Positions 28,762-39,000 of a stretch of 64,000 bases of DNA are shown piece after piece (the first letter of the stretch is position 1; every line of letters starts with the position of its first letter). The DNA is taken from NCBI RefSeq assembly GCF_002834295.1, contig NZ_PISP01000001.1:434001-498000 (forward strand), read 5' to 3'. This stretch comes from Rhodohalobacter barkolensis. GTDB taxonomy: Bacteria > Bacteroidota > Rhodothermia > Balneolales > Balneolaceae. A model generated the notes under the pieces. It did not search any database and was not told the origin of the DNA. It was given only the letters and a program-made list of their open reading frames with translations. The position numbers and the translations under genes were made by a program.

Positions 28762-29469
28762 ATGCCAAATCTATTACAAGCAGCGACGTCACAGGTTGGG
28801 CGAAAAATATTGACCGGCCTGACCGGCATTTTCCTCGTCTTGTTTATCATATTTCATCTTGGCGGTAACCTGGCCATCTTCGGCGAAGCAGATGCAATGA
28901 ACCGCTACTCGATGACACTTCATAATTTAGGCCCCCTGCTTTGGATTGCAAGAATCGGGCTGCTGGCAGTTTTTGTAATTCACGCCTGGATTGGAATTTC
29001 CATCTGGTTCAAAAAGAGAAAGGCGCGTCCCAACAAATATGAGGTCTACAGCAGTAAAGGCGGTCCCAGTAAACAGAGTCTCAGTTCGAGAAGCATGGCC
29101 TTTACAGGTGTTGTACTCCTGATTTTTGTGGTCATTCACGTCAACACTTTTGCACTGGGCGAAACCGGTACCGTGGTAATAGACGGACAGGAAACGCACG
29201 ATATTAAAACACTGGTTATCGATACCTTCCAGAGCAGCGCAGTATACTCTTTCGGGTATGCATTCGTTATGTTGCTTCTCGGAACACACCTGGGGCACGG
29301 GATCTGGAGTGCCTTTACATCTCTCGGAATGAAGAGCAAAAAAACGTCAGCTATTGTCTACACATTAGGCGGAATTTTTGCAGTCGTGTTTGCCGTTGGC
29401 TTCCTGTTTATCCCGATCTATATCTACTTCGGCGGTGGCTGTGAAGCAGCACTTATCCAATGCCAATAA
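28762..29469 (+). CDS. sdhC: Succinate dehydrogenase cytochrome b subunit
   Basis: A 235-residue membrane anchor of the di-heme b558 type with five predicted transmembrane helices (near residues 15-35, 58-78, 105-125, 155-175, 195-220). Histidines for heme ligation lie in IFHLGGN, VIHAWIG, VIHVN and GTHLGHG. It carries electrons from SdhB to menaquinone. First gene of sdhCAB; the single large anchor subunit is the Bacteroidota/Bacillus form. Confidence 0.92.
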   Translation: MPNLLQAATSQVGRKILTGLTGIFLVLFIIFHLGGNLAIFGEADAMNRYSMTLHNLGPLLWIARIGLLAVFVIHAWIGISIWFKKRKARPNKYEVYSSKGGPSKQSLSSRSMAFTGVVLLIFVVIHVNTFALGETGTVVIDGQETHDIKTLVIDTFQSSAVYSFGYAFVMLLLGTHLGHGIWSAFTSLGMKSKKTSAIVYTLGGIFAVVFAVGFLFIPIYIYFGGGCEAALIQCQ

Positions 29470-29496
29470 TCATTTTGTAAATCTACCTATACCATT

Positions 29497-31416
29497 ATGA
29501 AATTAGATCCAAAAGTACCTTCAGGACCACTGGAAGATAAGTGGGAACAGCATTTAAAGGATATCAAACTGGTTTCCCCAAACAACAAGCGTAAGCACAA
29601 CGTCATTGTAGTTGGAACAGGACTTGCAGGCGCTTCTGCTGCAGCCAGCCTTGCAGAACTTGGCTATAATGTGCAGACGTTCTGTATTCAGGATTCTGCC
29701 CGCCGGGCGCACAGTATTGCGGCTCAGGGTGGTATCAATGCTGCGAAGAATTATCAAAATGATGGCGACAGTGTATGGCGACTGTTTTACGATACCATTA
29801 AAGGCGGTGACTATCGAAGCCGTGAGTCTAACGTTTATCGTCTGGCTCAAAATTCGAATAATATTATTGATCAGGCGGTTGCACAGGGTGTGCCGTTTGG
29901 ACGTGATTACGGCGGACTGCTCGATAACCGATCCTTCGGTGGAGCGCAGGTTTCGCGAACATTTTACTCCCGGGGACAGACCGGTCAGCAGCTGCTTTTG
30001 GGTGCCTATCAGGCGATGATGCGCCAGGTTCATACCGGAAAAATTAAGGACAACCCGCGTCAGGAGATGCTGGATTTGGTTGTGGTTGACGGAAAGGCAC
30101 GAGGTATCATTACCCGTGATCTTGTAAACGGAACCATTCAGAAGTGGGAAGCTGATGCCGTTGTTCTCTGTACCGGCGGATATGGAAACGTATTCTACCT
30201 CTCCACAAATGCAAAAAATTCAAACGTAACCGCAGCATGGAGATGTCATAAGAGGGGAGCCGCTTTTGCGAATCCCTGCTATGTTCAGATTCACCCAACC
30301 TGTATCCCGGTTTCCGGCGACTATCAGTCCAAGCTGACACTGATGAGCGAGAGTTTGCGTAATGATGGCCGTGTTTGGGTGCCGCGCAAGAAAGGAGACG
30401 ATCGTGCTCCAAACGATATTCCTGAAGAGGAGCGGTACTACTACCTCGAGGAGCGCTATCCAAGTTTCGGTAACCTGGTTCCGCGTGATGTGGCTTCCAG
30501 AAATGCGAAGATGGTAACCGACGAAGGCCTTGGAGTGGGTGAGACCGGACTTGCGGTCTATCTCGATTTCCGTGATGCAATTAAGCGCGACAGTAAAGAG
30601 GCTATCGCTGCACGATACGGAAACCTCTTTGACATGTACGAAAATATCACGGACGAAAATCCGTATGAAACACCGATGAGAATTTTCCCTGCCGTTCACT
30701 ACACGATGGGTGGCCTTTGGGTTGACTATAACCTGATGAGCAATATTCCGGGACTGTTTGTGGCCGGAGAGGCGAACTTCTCCGATCACGGTGCAAACCG
30801 GCTGGGTGCAAGTGCGCTGATGCAGGGTCTGTCCGACGGATACTTTATCATCCCTTACACTATAGGAAACTACATTGCCGGCGAAGACCTCGAAAAAGTA
30901 TCCACGGATCACAAAGCATTTGATGAAGCCGCAAAAGCGTCTCAGGATCAGCTTGATAAACTTCTCGCTGTGAAAGGGGACAAGTCACTGATTGAGTTCC
31001 ATCGTGAGCTCGGAAAGATTATGTGGGATAAAGTTGGGATATCCAGAAGCAAGGAGGGACTTGAATCGGCTATTGAGGAGATTCGAGCTCTTCGCGAAGA
31101 TTTCTGGAAAAACGTTCGGGTACCGGGCGAGTCCAACTACTATAACAAGTATTTGGAATTTGCGGCCCGTATTGCCGATTTCTTTGAACTGGCTGAGCTG
31201 ATGGCTCTTGATGCACTGGACAGAGATGAGTCCTGCGGTTGCCACCTCAGAGATGAATATCAAACCGAAGAAGGAGAAGCCCTCCGGAATGATGAAGATT
31301 ATGCATTCGTTTCGGCATGGGAGTATCTGGGCGTCAACGGCAAACTCGAAACCAAACGCCACAAGGAAGACCTTGAGTTCGAATTTGTGGAACTGAAACA
31401 AAGAAGTTACAAATAA
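29497..31416 (+). CDS. sdhA: Succinate dehydrogenase/fumarate reductase flavoprotein subunit
   Basis: A 639-residue FAD subunit that oxidises succinate to fumarate. FAD-binding [17 protein letters not shown] lies near residue 36; [14 protein letters not shown] holds the histidine that binds FAD covalently; the active-site region [11 protein letters not shown] and the C-terminal [19 protein letters not shown] are intact. Second gene of the sdh operon, 27 bp after sdhC and 11 bp before sdhB. Confidence 0.95.
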   Translation: MKLDPKVPSGPLEDKWEQHLKDIKLVSPNNKRKHNVIVVGTGLAGASAAASLAELGYNVQTFCIQDSARRAHSIAAQGGINAAKNYQNDGDSVWRLFYDTIKGGDYRSRESNVYRLAQNSNNIIDQAVAQGVPFGRDYGGLLDNRSFGGAQVSRTFYSRGQTGQQLLLGAYQAMMRQVHTGKIKDNPRQEMLDLVVVDGKARGIITRDLVNGTIQKWEADAVVLCTGGYGNVFYLSTNAKNSNVTAAWRCHKRGAAFANPCYVQIHPTCIPVSGDYQSKLTLMSESLRNDGRVWVPRKKGDDRAPNDIPEEERYYYLEERYPSFGNLVPRDVASRNAKMVTDEGLGVGETGLAVYLDFRDAIKRDSKEAIAARYGNLFDMYENITDENPYETPMRIFPAVHYTMGGLWVDYNLMSNIPGLFVAGEANFSDHGANRLGASALMQGLSDGYFIIPYTIGNYIAGEDLEKVSTDHKAFDEAAKASQDQLDKLLAVKGDKSLIEFHRELGKIMWDKVGISRSKEGLESAIEEIRALREDFWKNVRVPGESNYYNKYLEFAARIADFFELAELMALDALDRDESCGCHLRDEYQTEEGEALRNDEDYAFVSAWEYLGVNGKLETKRHKEDLEFEFVELKQRSYK

Positions 31417-31427
31417 CAGGATTTGAT

Positions 31428-32174
31428 ATGAGTACAATGAAAATAAACCTGAAGATTTGGAGACAAAAAAACGCCCAGGATAAAGGCGGTTTTCAGGATT
31501 ATACACTTGATAATGTAAGTGAACATATGTCGTTCCTTGAGATGCTTGACGTTCTGAACGAAGAGCTGATTATGGACGGTAAGGATCCTGTCGAGTTTGA
31601 CTACGACTGCCGTGAAGGAATTTGCGGATCGTGCAACCTGGTGATCAACGGCCGTGCACACGGACCAAAGCACAAGACGGCAGCCTGCCAGCTGCATATG
31701 CGTAACTACAGCGATGGCGACACTATCGTGATTGAGCCGCCCAGAGCAGCCGCATTCCCGGTCATTAAAGATCTTGTAGTAGACCGCTCTGCGATGGACA
31801 GAATTGTTGAAGTAGGTGGTTACGTCTCGGTAAATACCGGACAGGCCCCAGAAGCAAACCTTATTCCGGTGAAAAAGGAAGTTTCCGATCAGGCGTTCGA
31901 CTATGCAACCTGTATCGGTTGTGGTGCCTGCATTGCAGCTTGCCCGAACTCTTCGGCATCCCTCTTTACCGGCGCGAAAGTCGCTCACTTGAACAGTCTG
32001 CCGCAAGGCCAGCCCGAGCGTGAAAGACGAACCATAGCCATGGTAGAGCAGATGGAGAAAGAAGGATTTGGCGACTGCTCCAACTTTGCAGAGTGCGAAG
32101 CGGTTTGTCCGGTAGGAATCAGCATTTCAGCTATTGCAGAGATGCGACGAGACTACATGAAGGCGATTCTCTAA
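31428..32174 (+). CDS. sdhB: Succinate dehydrogenase iron-sulfur subunit
   Basis: A 248-residue iron-sulfur subunit. The 2Fe-2S cluster is bound by [10 protein letters not shown] and a later Cys (KTAACQ); the 4Fe-4S and 3Fe-4S clusters by [27 protein letters not shown]. It passes electrons from SdhA to SdhC. The last 25 codons and the terminator are duplicated about 7.7 kb downstream (39841-40042). Confidence 0.95.
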   Translation: MSTMKINLKIWRQKNAQDKGGFQDYTLDNVSEHMSFLEMLDVLNEELIMDGKDPVEFDYDCREGICGSCNLVINGRAHGPKHKTAACQLHMRNYSDGDTIVIEPPRAAAFPVIKDLVVDRSAMDRIVEVGGYVSVNTGQAPEANLIPVKKEVSDQAFDYATCIGCGACIAACPNSSASLFTGAKVAHLNSLPQGQPERERRTIAMVEQMEKEGFGDCSNFAECEAVCPVGISISAIAEMRRDYMKAIL

Positions 32175-32297
32175 GAGTTCCTTTTTAGATACTATTATAC
32201 TGATATTGAAGGCGTGGGTTTAAACACTCACGCCTTTTCTATTTTCAAGAGCATTTAAAGTATTCCCCTTCGAAGGGGGATTGAGGGGGATGACCTA
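32098..32297 (+). repeat. Upstream copy of duplicated sdhB 3' end plus terminator
   Basis: Starts inside sdhB at AAGCGGTTTGTCC, runs through its stop, the terminator and a C/G-run hairpin, and ends at GGGGGATGACCTA. A second, diverged copy lies at 39841-40042. In the coding part only two positions differ and both are synonymous (GCT/GCA and CGA/AGA). Confidence 0.9.
32209..32240 (+). terminator. Rho-independent terminator of the sdh operon
   Basis: GGCGTGGGT and ACTCACGCC form a 9-bp stem (one G-U pair) extended by AA/TT, loop TTAAAC, followed by TTTTCTATTTT. It lies 35 bp after the sdhB stop. Confidence 0.85.
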
Positions 32298-32309
32298 TCT
32301 AACTTAATA

Positions 32310-32470
32310 TCGAGCTGCAGGTAGGTGAATGTGTCGTTATTTTGCTTTTACCGAAAGTTGACTGACTGTGATGTGTTTCATAGACTATTAAATAACAGTG
32401 GTTAATTAGAAATGACAGTATAAACAGATATTCTACGACAGGCAGGACGGGTTGGATATTGTCGTATGAT
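32310..32470. repeat. Dispersed accessory-gene repeat, copy A
   Basis: Contains TGAATGTGTCGTT near the start, ACCGAAAGTTGA, then AAATGACAGTATAAACAGATATTCT and a CGACA/TGTCG dyad. Sister copies lie at about 33960-34040, 41575-41725 and 50270-50392, three of the four immediately upstream of a solitary accessory gene. The 402-bp stretch between sdhB and the next gene holds this repeat, the duplicated terminator region and AT-rich DNA. Confidence 0.6.
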
Positions 32471-32577
32471 TATATTTACTATGTTTTCTGTGAACTTGAA
32501 CCAAAATTACTTGATTAGAAAAGTAAACTAAAAAGAATAGATTAATACTCTAATTACATAATGGATTGTCACCGAAC

Positions 32578-33213
32578 ATGAATAATATTACTCTAATTAG
32601 TACAGTTCATGAGGAGATTGGAAAGTGCAATTCTGACCAATTATGTGAGATTATAGAAAAAATAGGACCAGAAGTTATTTTTTTAGAGGCTCCTGAAAAT
32701 TCGTATTCAGAATATGATAAAATGAGGTATACATCATTTGGGGTACTGCATAAGAAATTGGAATTAAGTGCAATTCAGAAATACAGCATCAAAACCTCTT
32801 TTGATTATGTTCCTGTGCTTGATAAAGGATTATCCGATTCTTTCGAAAAAAAATATGATATAGTTTGTGAAAAAAAAGAATTGCAAAATTTAATTGACAA
32901 TTTTAATTCATTGGCGGCAGAACATGGGTTTAAATTTCTTAATAGCACTGAAAGTATTAAGCTTCATGAAGAAATGAGAATGCTAGAAAGTCGAATTTTA
33001 AATGAAAGTGAGATAGATAAAATGGCTAATGAATATATAGATGCATATGAAAACTCAATGCTTCGAAATATTTATTCTTATTGTAAAACCAATAAATTTA
33101 ATAAGGCAATATTTATGTGCGGTGTAGCTCACAGAATATCAATCATTAAAAAAATAGAAGAATATAAAGCACAAGAAGAAATCGATTTGAGTTGGACAAT
33201 TTTCGGAGAATGA
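32578..33213 (+). CDS. Orphan AT-rich protein, possibly TraB/ChaN-like
   Basis: A 211-residue protein not firmly recognised. The ATG at 32578 is preferred over an in-frame TTG four codons upstream because the conserved-looking start ITLISTVHEEIG follows directly. Features are a strand-histidine start (STVHEE), then EVIFLEAPEN, and near the C-terminus AIFMCGVAHR followed by a helix. A His near the N-terminus, ExxEAP and a late GxxH motif are reminiscent of the TraB/PrgY or ChaN-like fold, whose members are proposed metalloproteases or heme-binding proteins. Codon use is far more AT-rich than the neighbouring sdh genes, which suggests foreign origin. It sits just downstream of repeat copy A. 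Confidence 0.5.
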   Translation: MNNITLISTVHEEIGKCNSDQLCEIIEKIGPEVIFLEAPENSYSEYDKMRYTSFGVLHKKLELSAIQKYSIKTSFDYVPVLDKGLSDSFEKKYDIVCEKKELQNLIDNFNSLAAEHGFKFLNSTESIKLHEEMRMLESRILNESEIDKMANEYIDAYENSMLRNIYSYCKTNKFNKAIFMCGVAHRISIIKKIEEYKAQEEIDLSWTIFGE

Positions 33214-33274
33214 AGCAGACTCTACATAAATTCATTTAAAATTAGGTAAATCCTCACTTAATAAATTTTTAGCT

Positions 33275-33640
33275 ATGAGAGCTATCTTTGTCATATTCAC
33301 AGTTTCTATTTTTCTTACCGGGTGCATGACATCAAATTTTACAACAACAGGAAATACGTATGATGCATTGCCCGAAAACTTTCCGGTAAAAGTAGTTTTA
33401 ACAGGTCTCGATGATGAGATTGAATACGAAGAGATTGGAGCACTTCAGGTAAAGCAGTCCGATATGAATGATCTTTCAAAGGCTGTTGAATTTGCCAAGA
33501 AAAAAGCCCGGTAGAGGGGAGGGGATATTATATTTCTGCTCTCCTCAGATTCAAATACAGCAATAAGCAGCTACCAGTTTGGAGTAATTTCAGAAGAGAA
33601 AAACTCCTTCATATTCATCGTAGGGAAACAAATGGAATAG
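33275..33640 (+). pseudogene. Small lipoprotein gene interrupted by an amber codon
   Basis: The first 79 codons encode a lipoprotein signal (lipobox LTGC, Cys17) and a domain ending KAVEFAKKKAR. An in-frame TAG at 33512-33514 then stops translation, but the same frame continues for 41 codons with plausible protein (RGGDIIFLLSSD ... FIFIVGKQME) to a second TAG. KKxAREKGGDxI-type sequence is the expected continuation of such surface-lipoprotein domains, so one nonsense change in a Glu, Gln or Lys codon explains the break. A sequencing error is possible. Alternatively the 79-residue product is a functional short form. Confidence 0.7.
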
Positions 33641-33719
33641 ACTGAATATAACATCCACTCAAATAGTCTATATTTTTTCTTTCTCAAGGCAGTCTATAAT
33701 CAAGACTCACATTCACAAA

Positions 33720-33950
33720 CTTAATAAAAGACTCCGAGGATGGCTTGACGAAAAGAAGACCACTTTTTATATGTGGCTGTTTCTCAATTCAAAGGCCTAC
33801 CGAAGATTTCATTGAATTATCATTCCGTCCAAAAATGGAACTACTCAAATAGACCATCTGATTGTACCGCCTTACAGTATGTTTATTGTAGAAACAAAGA
33901 GTAAGAAGTGTTGGATCTTCGGTGGAGGGAAAGAGGAATACATCGCATAA
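33720..33950 (+). pseudogene. NERD-domain (nuclease-related) gene remnant
   Basis: In one frame the DNA encodes RLRGWLDEKKTTFYMWLFLN, YRRFH, an in-frame TGA (33813-33815), then IIIPSKNGTTQIDHLIVPPY, FIVETKSKKCWIFG and a TAA at 33948. The pattern GTTQIDHLIVxxYxxFIVETKxKxxWIFG is the core of the NERD domain, including the Asp and the ExK that mark restriction-like nuclease folds. There is no good start codon and the 3' part is missing. This is a decayed gene. Confidence 0.75.
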
Positions 33951-33959
33951 ACTATGGGA

Positions 33960-34040
33960 TGACAGGCTTTAATTGCTGATATCATCAAAAACAGATATTC
34001 TGCGTTAGGCAGGGTGCTTTAGATTCTGTCATATTGCCCT
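33960..34040. repeat. Dispersed accessory-gene repeat, copy B (short)
   Basis: Shares CTTTAATTGC, AAACAGATATTCTGCG, GGCAGGGTG and ATTCTGTCATA with the other copies. Only the right half is recognisable. It follows the NERD remnant directly. The 557-bp gap from the broken lipoprotein gene to the AraC gene holds only this, the remnant and unassigned DNA. Confidence 0.5.
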
Positions 34041-34197
34041 TGCAGTTCTAAAAGACACTAATGGAAAGCTGAGAGAACCTGAGCGATGTCCTATGTGATG
34101 AGGAGAGTTCTTGCCATTGTGCAATTTAGAAATCATGGAACGAAACAAATACAACACAAAAGCGTAGGTGATAGGCCAATATTGGTATCTTTAGTCA

Positions 34198-35034
34198 ATG
34201 AGCTACGCAATATCAAAATATCAAAAGACAGAGTGGGGCCTTCACCTCTTATTTTGGGTGTTTATTTTTACAGCGGTCAATGTAAGCTGGCAGCAAAATT
34301 GGTTTGATCCTTCTATCCGTACCAACACCCCTGCACCTTTGGCTGTCCTTATTTTTCCCTTCCTTTTTTATGCTCATGCTTACTGGGCTATTCCAACGCA
34401 TTTAGCAAATCAAAAATGGCTATCATACGGTTTCAGTTTACTGCTAATTTTTGTCGGCCCCGAATTACTGCGATTGAGCTATTATGCATTAGCCCTTAAT
34501 CGCCCTTTGGAAACAGAGCTTTTTAGCAGAGACAGTTTCCTTTTTGGAAGCCTCAATATTGCATGGATAGCTTTTATCTTTTCTTTGGTGTATAGACTGT
34601 TCATTGACAAAGTGGTTGTTGCACATGCAGAAAAGCCGACAACCCCGAAAGTAGAACAAGGAATTGGCTCCACTTCAGTTCTATCCGAGAAAGAGTCACA
34701 AAAGCTTATGGATGCTTTAGCTCTGTTGATGAATGAAAAGCAGCTATTCTTAAACAGCGACCTAAAATTAGGAACATTATCTGACCACATTGGAATTCCG
34801 GAAAAAAAGCTCTCGACACTGCTCAATCATAACATGTCTACAAGCTTTTCTGATTATGTGAATGGATACAGAGTCGATTACTTTTTAAAGGAGATCGATA
34901 AGGGAAAATTAGACCACCTTAGCATTTCAGGACTAATGAATGAATGTGGTTTCTCTTCTAAAGCAACCTTTTATAGAGCTTTCAAGAAAGTTAAAGGGTG
35001 CACACCTACCGAGTGGCTGAAATCTCAGCAGTAG
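34198..35034 (+). CDS. Membrane-bound AraC-family transcriptional regulator
   Basis: A 278-residue protein. Residues 10-140 contain about four hydrophobic helices (LHLLFWVFIFTAVNVSW, LAVLIFPFLFYAHAYW, YGFSLLLIFVGPELLRL, LNIAWIAFIFSLVYRL). Residues 175-278 are an AraC/XylS DNA-binding domain: first helix-turn-helix around LGTLSDHIGIPEKKLSTLLN, second around ISGLMNECGFSSKATFYRAF, ending KVKGCTPTEW. Membrane-tethered AraC proteins occur widely in Bacteroidota. It precedes the ABC genes on the same strand by 167 bp and probably regulates them. Confidence 0.85.
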   Translation: MSYAISKYQKTEWGLHLLFWVFIFTAVNVSWQQNWFDPSIRTNTPAPLAVLIFPFLFYAHAYWAIPTHLANQKWLSYGFSLLLIFVGPELLRLSYYALALNRPLETELFSRDSFLFGSLNIAWIAFIFSLVYRLFIDKVVVAHAEKPTTPKVEQGIGSTSVLSEKESQKLMDALALLMNEKQLFLNSDLKLGTLSDHIGIPEKKLSTLLNHNMSTSFSDYVNGYRVDYFLKEIDKGKLDHLSISGLMNECGFSSKATFYRAFKKVKGCTPTEWLKSQQ

Positions 35035-35162
35035 TCAAACCACAAAGAGAGGCCTTTTTACTATCAAATCAGTTTCAAATCTTCTTTTGAGACTCTTTGT
35101 ACCTCTTGAACGTCGTCAACTTACCTTCCGGTATCGTATTCTTGTGGTGAACATTTCACTAA

Positions 35163-35181
35163 CCTGACAGCCTGTGTCAGG
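35163..35181. promoter_or_regulatory. Perfect dyad CCTGACA-N5-TGTCAGG before the ABC operon
   Basis: A 7-bp perfect inverted repeat with 5-nt spacer lies 20 bp upstream of the ABC ATPase start codon. It could be an operator for the adjacent AraC-type regulator, or a hairpin in the leader. It is too close to the ATG to include a core promoter downstream of it. Confidence 0.4.
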
Positions 35182-35201
35182 AAATCAAAAGAAATTCCAT
35201 C

Positions 35202-36077
35202 ATGAGTCTTGTTGTCAATAATATAAAGAAAAGCCACAAAAATGGAGTTACAGCACTCGATGACCTCTCCATTGAAATTGGCAAAGGTATGTTTGGACTG
35301 CTTGGCCCCAACGGAGCCGGTAAATCAACGTTCATGCGGATTCTGGCCACGCTGCAGGTTGCCGATTCAGGACATATCACTTTTCAGGGAATAGATATTC
35401 TGCAAAACCCCAAAGATCTCCGAAGCAGGCTGGGCTATTTGCCACAATCTTTCGGCGTGTATCCAAAAGAGAGCGCTAAATTTCTCTTGCATTATATGGC
35501 GGTATTAAAGGGGATTTCAAACAAACAACAGCGAACACAGATCGTTGACGAGGTATTGGATTTAACCAATTTAACGGATGTTCAGGATCAATTTGTCAGC
35601 GAGTATTCAGGTGGAATGAAACAACGCTTTGGAATCGCCCAGCTACTTCTGAATCGTCCTTCACTTATCATTGTGGATGAACCCACTGCAGGTCTTGATC
35701 CTTCTGAACGAAAGCGTTTTTTAAATGTACTGCGTGCTGTTGGTACGGAAAACACGGTCATTTTTTCTACCCACATTGTTGAAGATGTGAGGGAGTTGTG
35801 TAATGACATGGCCATTATAAACCATGGCAAAATTCTCAAACACCAGTCGCCCCGGCAAGCTATCGATGATCTGCAAGGAACCATATGGCAAACTAAAGTA
35901 ACGAAAGCCGGGAACCCGATTCTAAAAAGGAAGCATACGGTCATTTCTGAAAATTTTAGTGACGACAATCAGCTATTAGCGAGGGTATTTGCAACAGAAA
36001 AACCTACCGGTGATTTTCGTCCGGCGCCTCCAACCCTTGAGGATGTCTATTTTCTCACTCTGGGTGATTCAAAATGA
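35202..36077 (+). CDS. ABC transporter ATP-binding protein
   Basis: A 291-residue ABC ATPase. Walker A GPNGAGKST at 35-43, signature SGGMKQR at 136-142, Walker B LIIVDEP at 155-161, switch His in FSTH at about 191. The C-terminal 70 residues are the extension seen in ABC-2 type exporters. It overlaps the permease-peptidase gene by 4 bp (ATGA), so they form one complex of ATPase plus fused permease. Confidence 0.93.
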   Translation: MSLVVNNIKKSHKNGVTALDDLSIEIGKGMFGLLGPNGAGKSTFMRILATLQVADSGHITFQGIDILQNPKDLRSRLGYLPQSFGVYPKESAKFLLHYMAVLKGISNKQQRTQIVDEVLDLTNLTDVQDQFVSEYSGGMKQRFGIAQLLLNRPSLIIVDEPTAGLDPSERKRFLNVLRAVGTENTVIFSTHIVEDVRELCNDMAIINHGKILKHQSPRQAIDDLQGTIWQTKVTKAGNPILKRKHTVISENFSDDNQLLARVFATEKPTGDFRPAPPTLEDVYFLTLGDSK

Positions 36078-39000
36078 CTTTCTCAGCCATTTTTAGATAT
36101 GAAATGAAAGTATGGCTAAAAAAGCCCGCTTTCTACCTTATTGCAGGATGCTGTTACGTTATCCCACTGTTTCTATTTATTGGAACCGGGGGATATTTTG
36201 ACGGAACTATCGTTGAAGAGACCAAAACTCTGCTCTACCTCAACTCACCTTTCCAAATAACATCCTTCTTACATCTTATTGGGAAGTTCCTGCTTTTTCT
36301 GGTCGCTGCTATAATTGGCTCAACGATCTACAAAGATTTTCAGCACGATGTATTCAGGTTAATCTATTCCTATCCAATTGGTAAAGGAACGTACTTAAAT
36401 GCAAAGTTTATGTGCTCTTTCTTGCTGGTTTGTTTTCTTTCATTGTTGCCCTTGGCGGCATTTATTTCGGGGGAATTTGTTCTGGGTGAAGGGAGTCCGT
36501 ACATCACTTCGACCAGCATCCAAGGATATTTATTTAGCTATGGTTTCATTTTACTGCCAAATCTCTTTGTATTTGGCCTTTTGGTTTTCTCAGTGGTTGC
36601 TTTGTTTAGAAATATCTACGCAGGATTTTTGGTCGTGTTAATATTAATATCTTTCCAGGGTCTTGTTGAGAATATGTTCCATCAATCCAATTTTTTAGTT
36701 GCTCTACTGGATCCATTCGGAAAGTACGCTTCGCTGGATCATACGCGTTTTTGGACACTTGCTGAAAAAAATCAACTGCCTTTGAGCATTTCCCGGACAT
36801 TGATCTACAACCGAATTGTGTGGCTTGGAGTTGGAATAAGTGCCGGATTTATTACGTACAGAAAGTTCTCCCTGAGCCAATTTGGGCTAGATATTTCACT
36901 TTCCCGAAAAAGAGTCATTAAATCAAGACCAGGCATAAGTAAAACTCATCCTGAAAAAGTAATGCAATTTGAGCCACTCAGCGGTTTTAAACAGACTCTG
37001 TTTCAACTTTACACGATGGTCAGGTACCAGGTCAGCTATGTTATGAGGCACTGGATTTTCATCTCCTTCGCGCTGATGGGCTTGTTACTGATGCTATTCA
37101 TGCTGAATAGAATATTGTACTCTGGAGAATTAACCATGCTGCCACTTACTCGACTGATTCTTCAAATTCCTGTTCTGTTTTATATGATGTTAGTCGTTTT
37201 TGCAACCTTCATATTTTCCGGCATGCTCATGTTACTGGAAAAGGATTCCGGTATGGAGCCACTCATATACAGTACTTCAGTCCCCACATCTACTATCATT
37301 CTTTCAAAAACAGTTAGTCTTATTCTCATTCAATTCGTGCTGCTTTTACTATTTATGGGTGCCGGCATATCTATGCAGATCCTCAACGGATATTTTCATT
37401 TTGATTTTACTCACTATTTCTTCGCTCTTTTCATTCTACATGCACCTGTTTTGGCTGTTTGGGCACTGCTTTCCGTTTTTGTGTTTAGTGTAACCCGCCA
37501 TCTCTACTCAGGGTTGTTTATCCTGTTGCTGGCGTGGCTTGCTCAATTCGGATATGAACAGCTTGGTATCACCTCAAAACTGCTTCAATTCAATACCTTT
37601 CCGTTACTTGAATACAGTGATTTCATTGGATATGGGTCTGCTTTGGTCGGCCGAATAGTCGTGCAGACCTACTGGTTTCTCTGGGGAATTCTGTTGCTTT
37701 TAGCTGCAATCAGGGTGTGGCCCAGAGTTCAAGTGGACTCTTTAAAGATAAAATGGGCTGCAGTTAAAAATAGTGCCGACAGAAAAAGGCTGGCTTTTTC
37801 GGGGCTTCTGCTACTACCACTACTTATGGTTTCTTACATCATAATCGATGGCGAAACATCAATTTACAAGGTGGATGAAAGTCAAAAGGTGCTATCCGAA
37901 TTCACAGAAAAATTTCACGTATTGAAGGACCTTCCTCAGCCAAGAATAAGCGCAGTTTCATTGCGTGTAGACCTCTATCCCGAAAAACATGATTTCACCT
38001 TAGATGGTGAGTACGTTTTGGTAAACAGAACAGATGTGCCTATTGATACCATCCTTATCAAGACAAGTATGGATGAAATAACAGAGTACCGGTTGGAAAC
38101 TCTCGGCCGGGAAATTGATTCTTTCCCACCCTTACATTTTTACGTTGCCCAACTAAGCGGTTCTTTAATGCCGGGGGATTCAATTCGTATGCACTTTAAT
38201 GTTAAAAACAGACCCAATACGTTATTTCAGAGGAATTCCGGGGTGCTTAGTAGTGGCACCTTTCTGACTCAGGATATACTCCCAAGAATCGGATATTTTT
38301 TGGGGCAGGGCTTGCAATCTCCGGACAGCAGCGACCATGTGAATAATCACTATCAATCCTGGGATAGTGATTTGGTAAGCTACAGTGCAACCATTAGCAC
38401 ATCAGCTGATCAGGTTGCTTTTACGAACGGAAGCCTGATAAAAGATTGGCAGGAAAATGGACGGAATTACTTTTCTTATGAAACTACAAAACCGGTGAAG
38501 TTCAATTTTCATTTTAATTCCGGCAAGTTTGATACTTACAAAGATTACTGGAATGATACTCTCATTACGATATATCACCATCCGGGCCATACACAGAATC
38601 TTGAAGCCATAGCATCCGGGGTGAAAGCATCACTTGAATTCAATCATGAACTGTTCGGGTATACTCCGAGTGAAAAGAAGATCAACATTATTGAATATCC
38701 TTTGACTGAAGGCAGTTTCAGCACCCTGAAGACCAATTCCATAATCATGTCAGAATCGGTTTTTGGGGTGAATACGAATCAAGCCGAAAAAATTAATTTC
38801 CCTTTCTATGTGGCAGCGCATGAGATGACGCATCATTGGTTTGGTAATAAGCTTATTCCAAAAGATTCCCCGGGAGCACTCTTTCTAACGGAAAGCATCA
38901 CAGAATATCTGACACTGCAAATTTTTAAGGAAAGATTTGGAGACGATGCTGCACGTAACTTTCTGAAAGTACAACACGAACGATATTTCAGAGGCAGAGC

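Noticed and set aside
32566-32577. TTG start adding four residues to the 32578 gene
   Set aside because: No ribosome-binding site supports it and the ATG is followed directly by the first structured strand.
33512-33514. TAG read as pyrrolysine or programmed readthrough
   Set aside because: No pyl genes or recoding hairpin are seen nearby; nonsense mutation or sequencing error is simpler.
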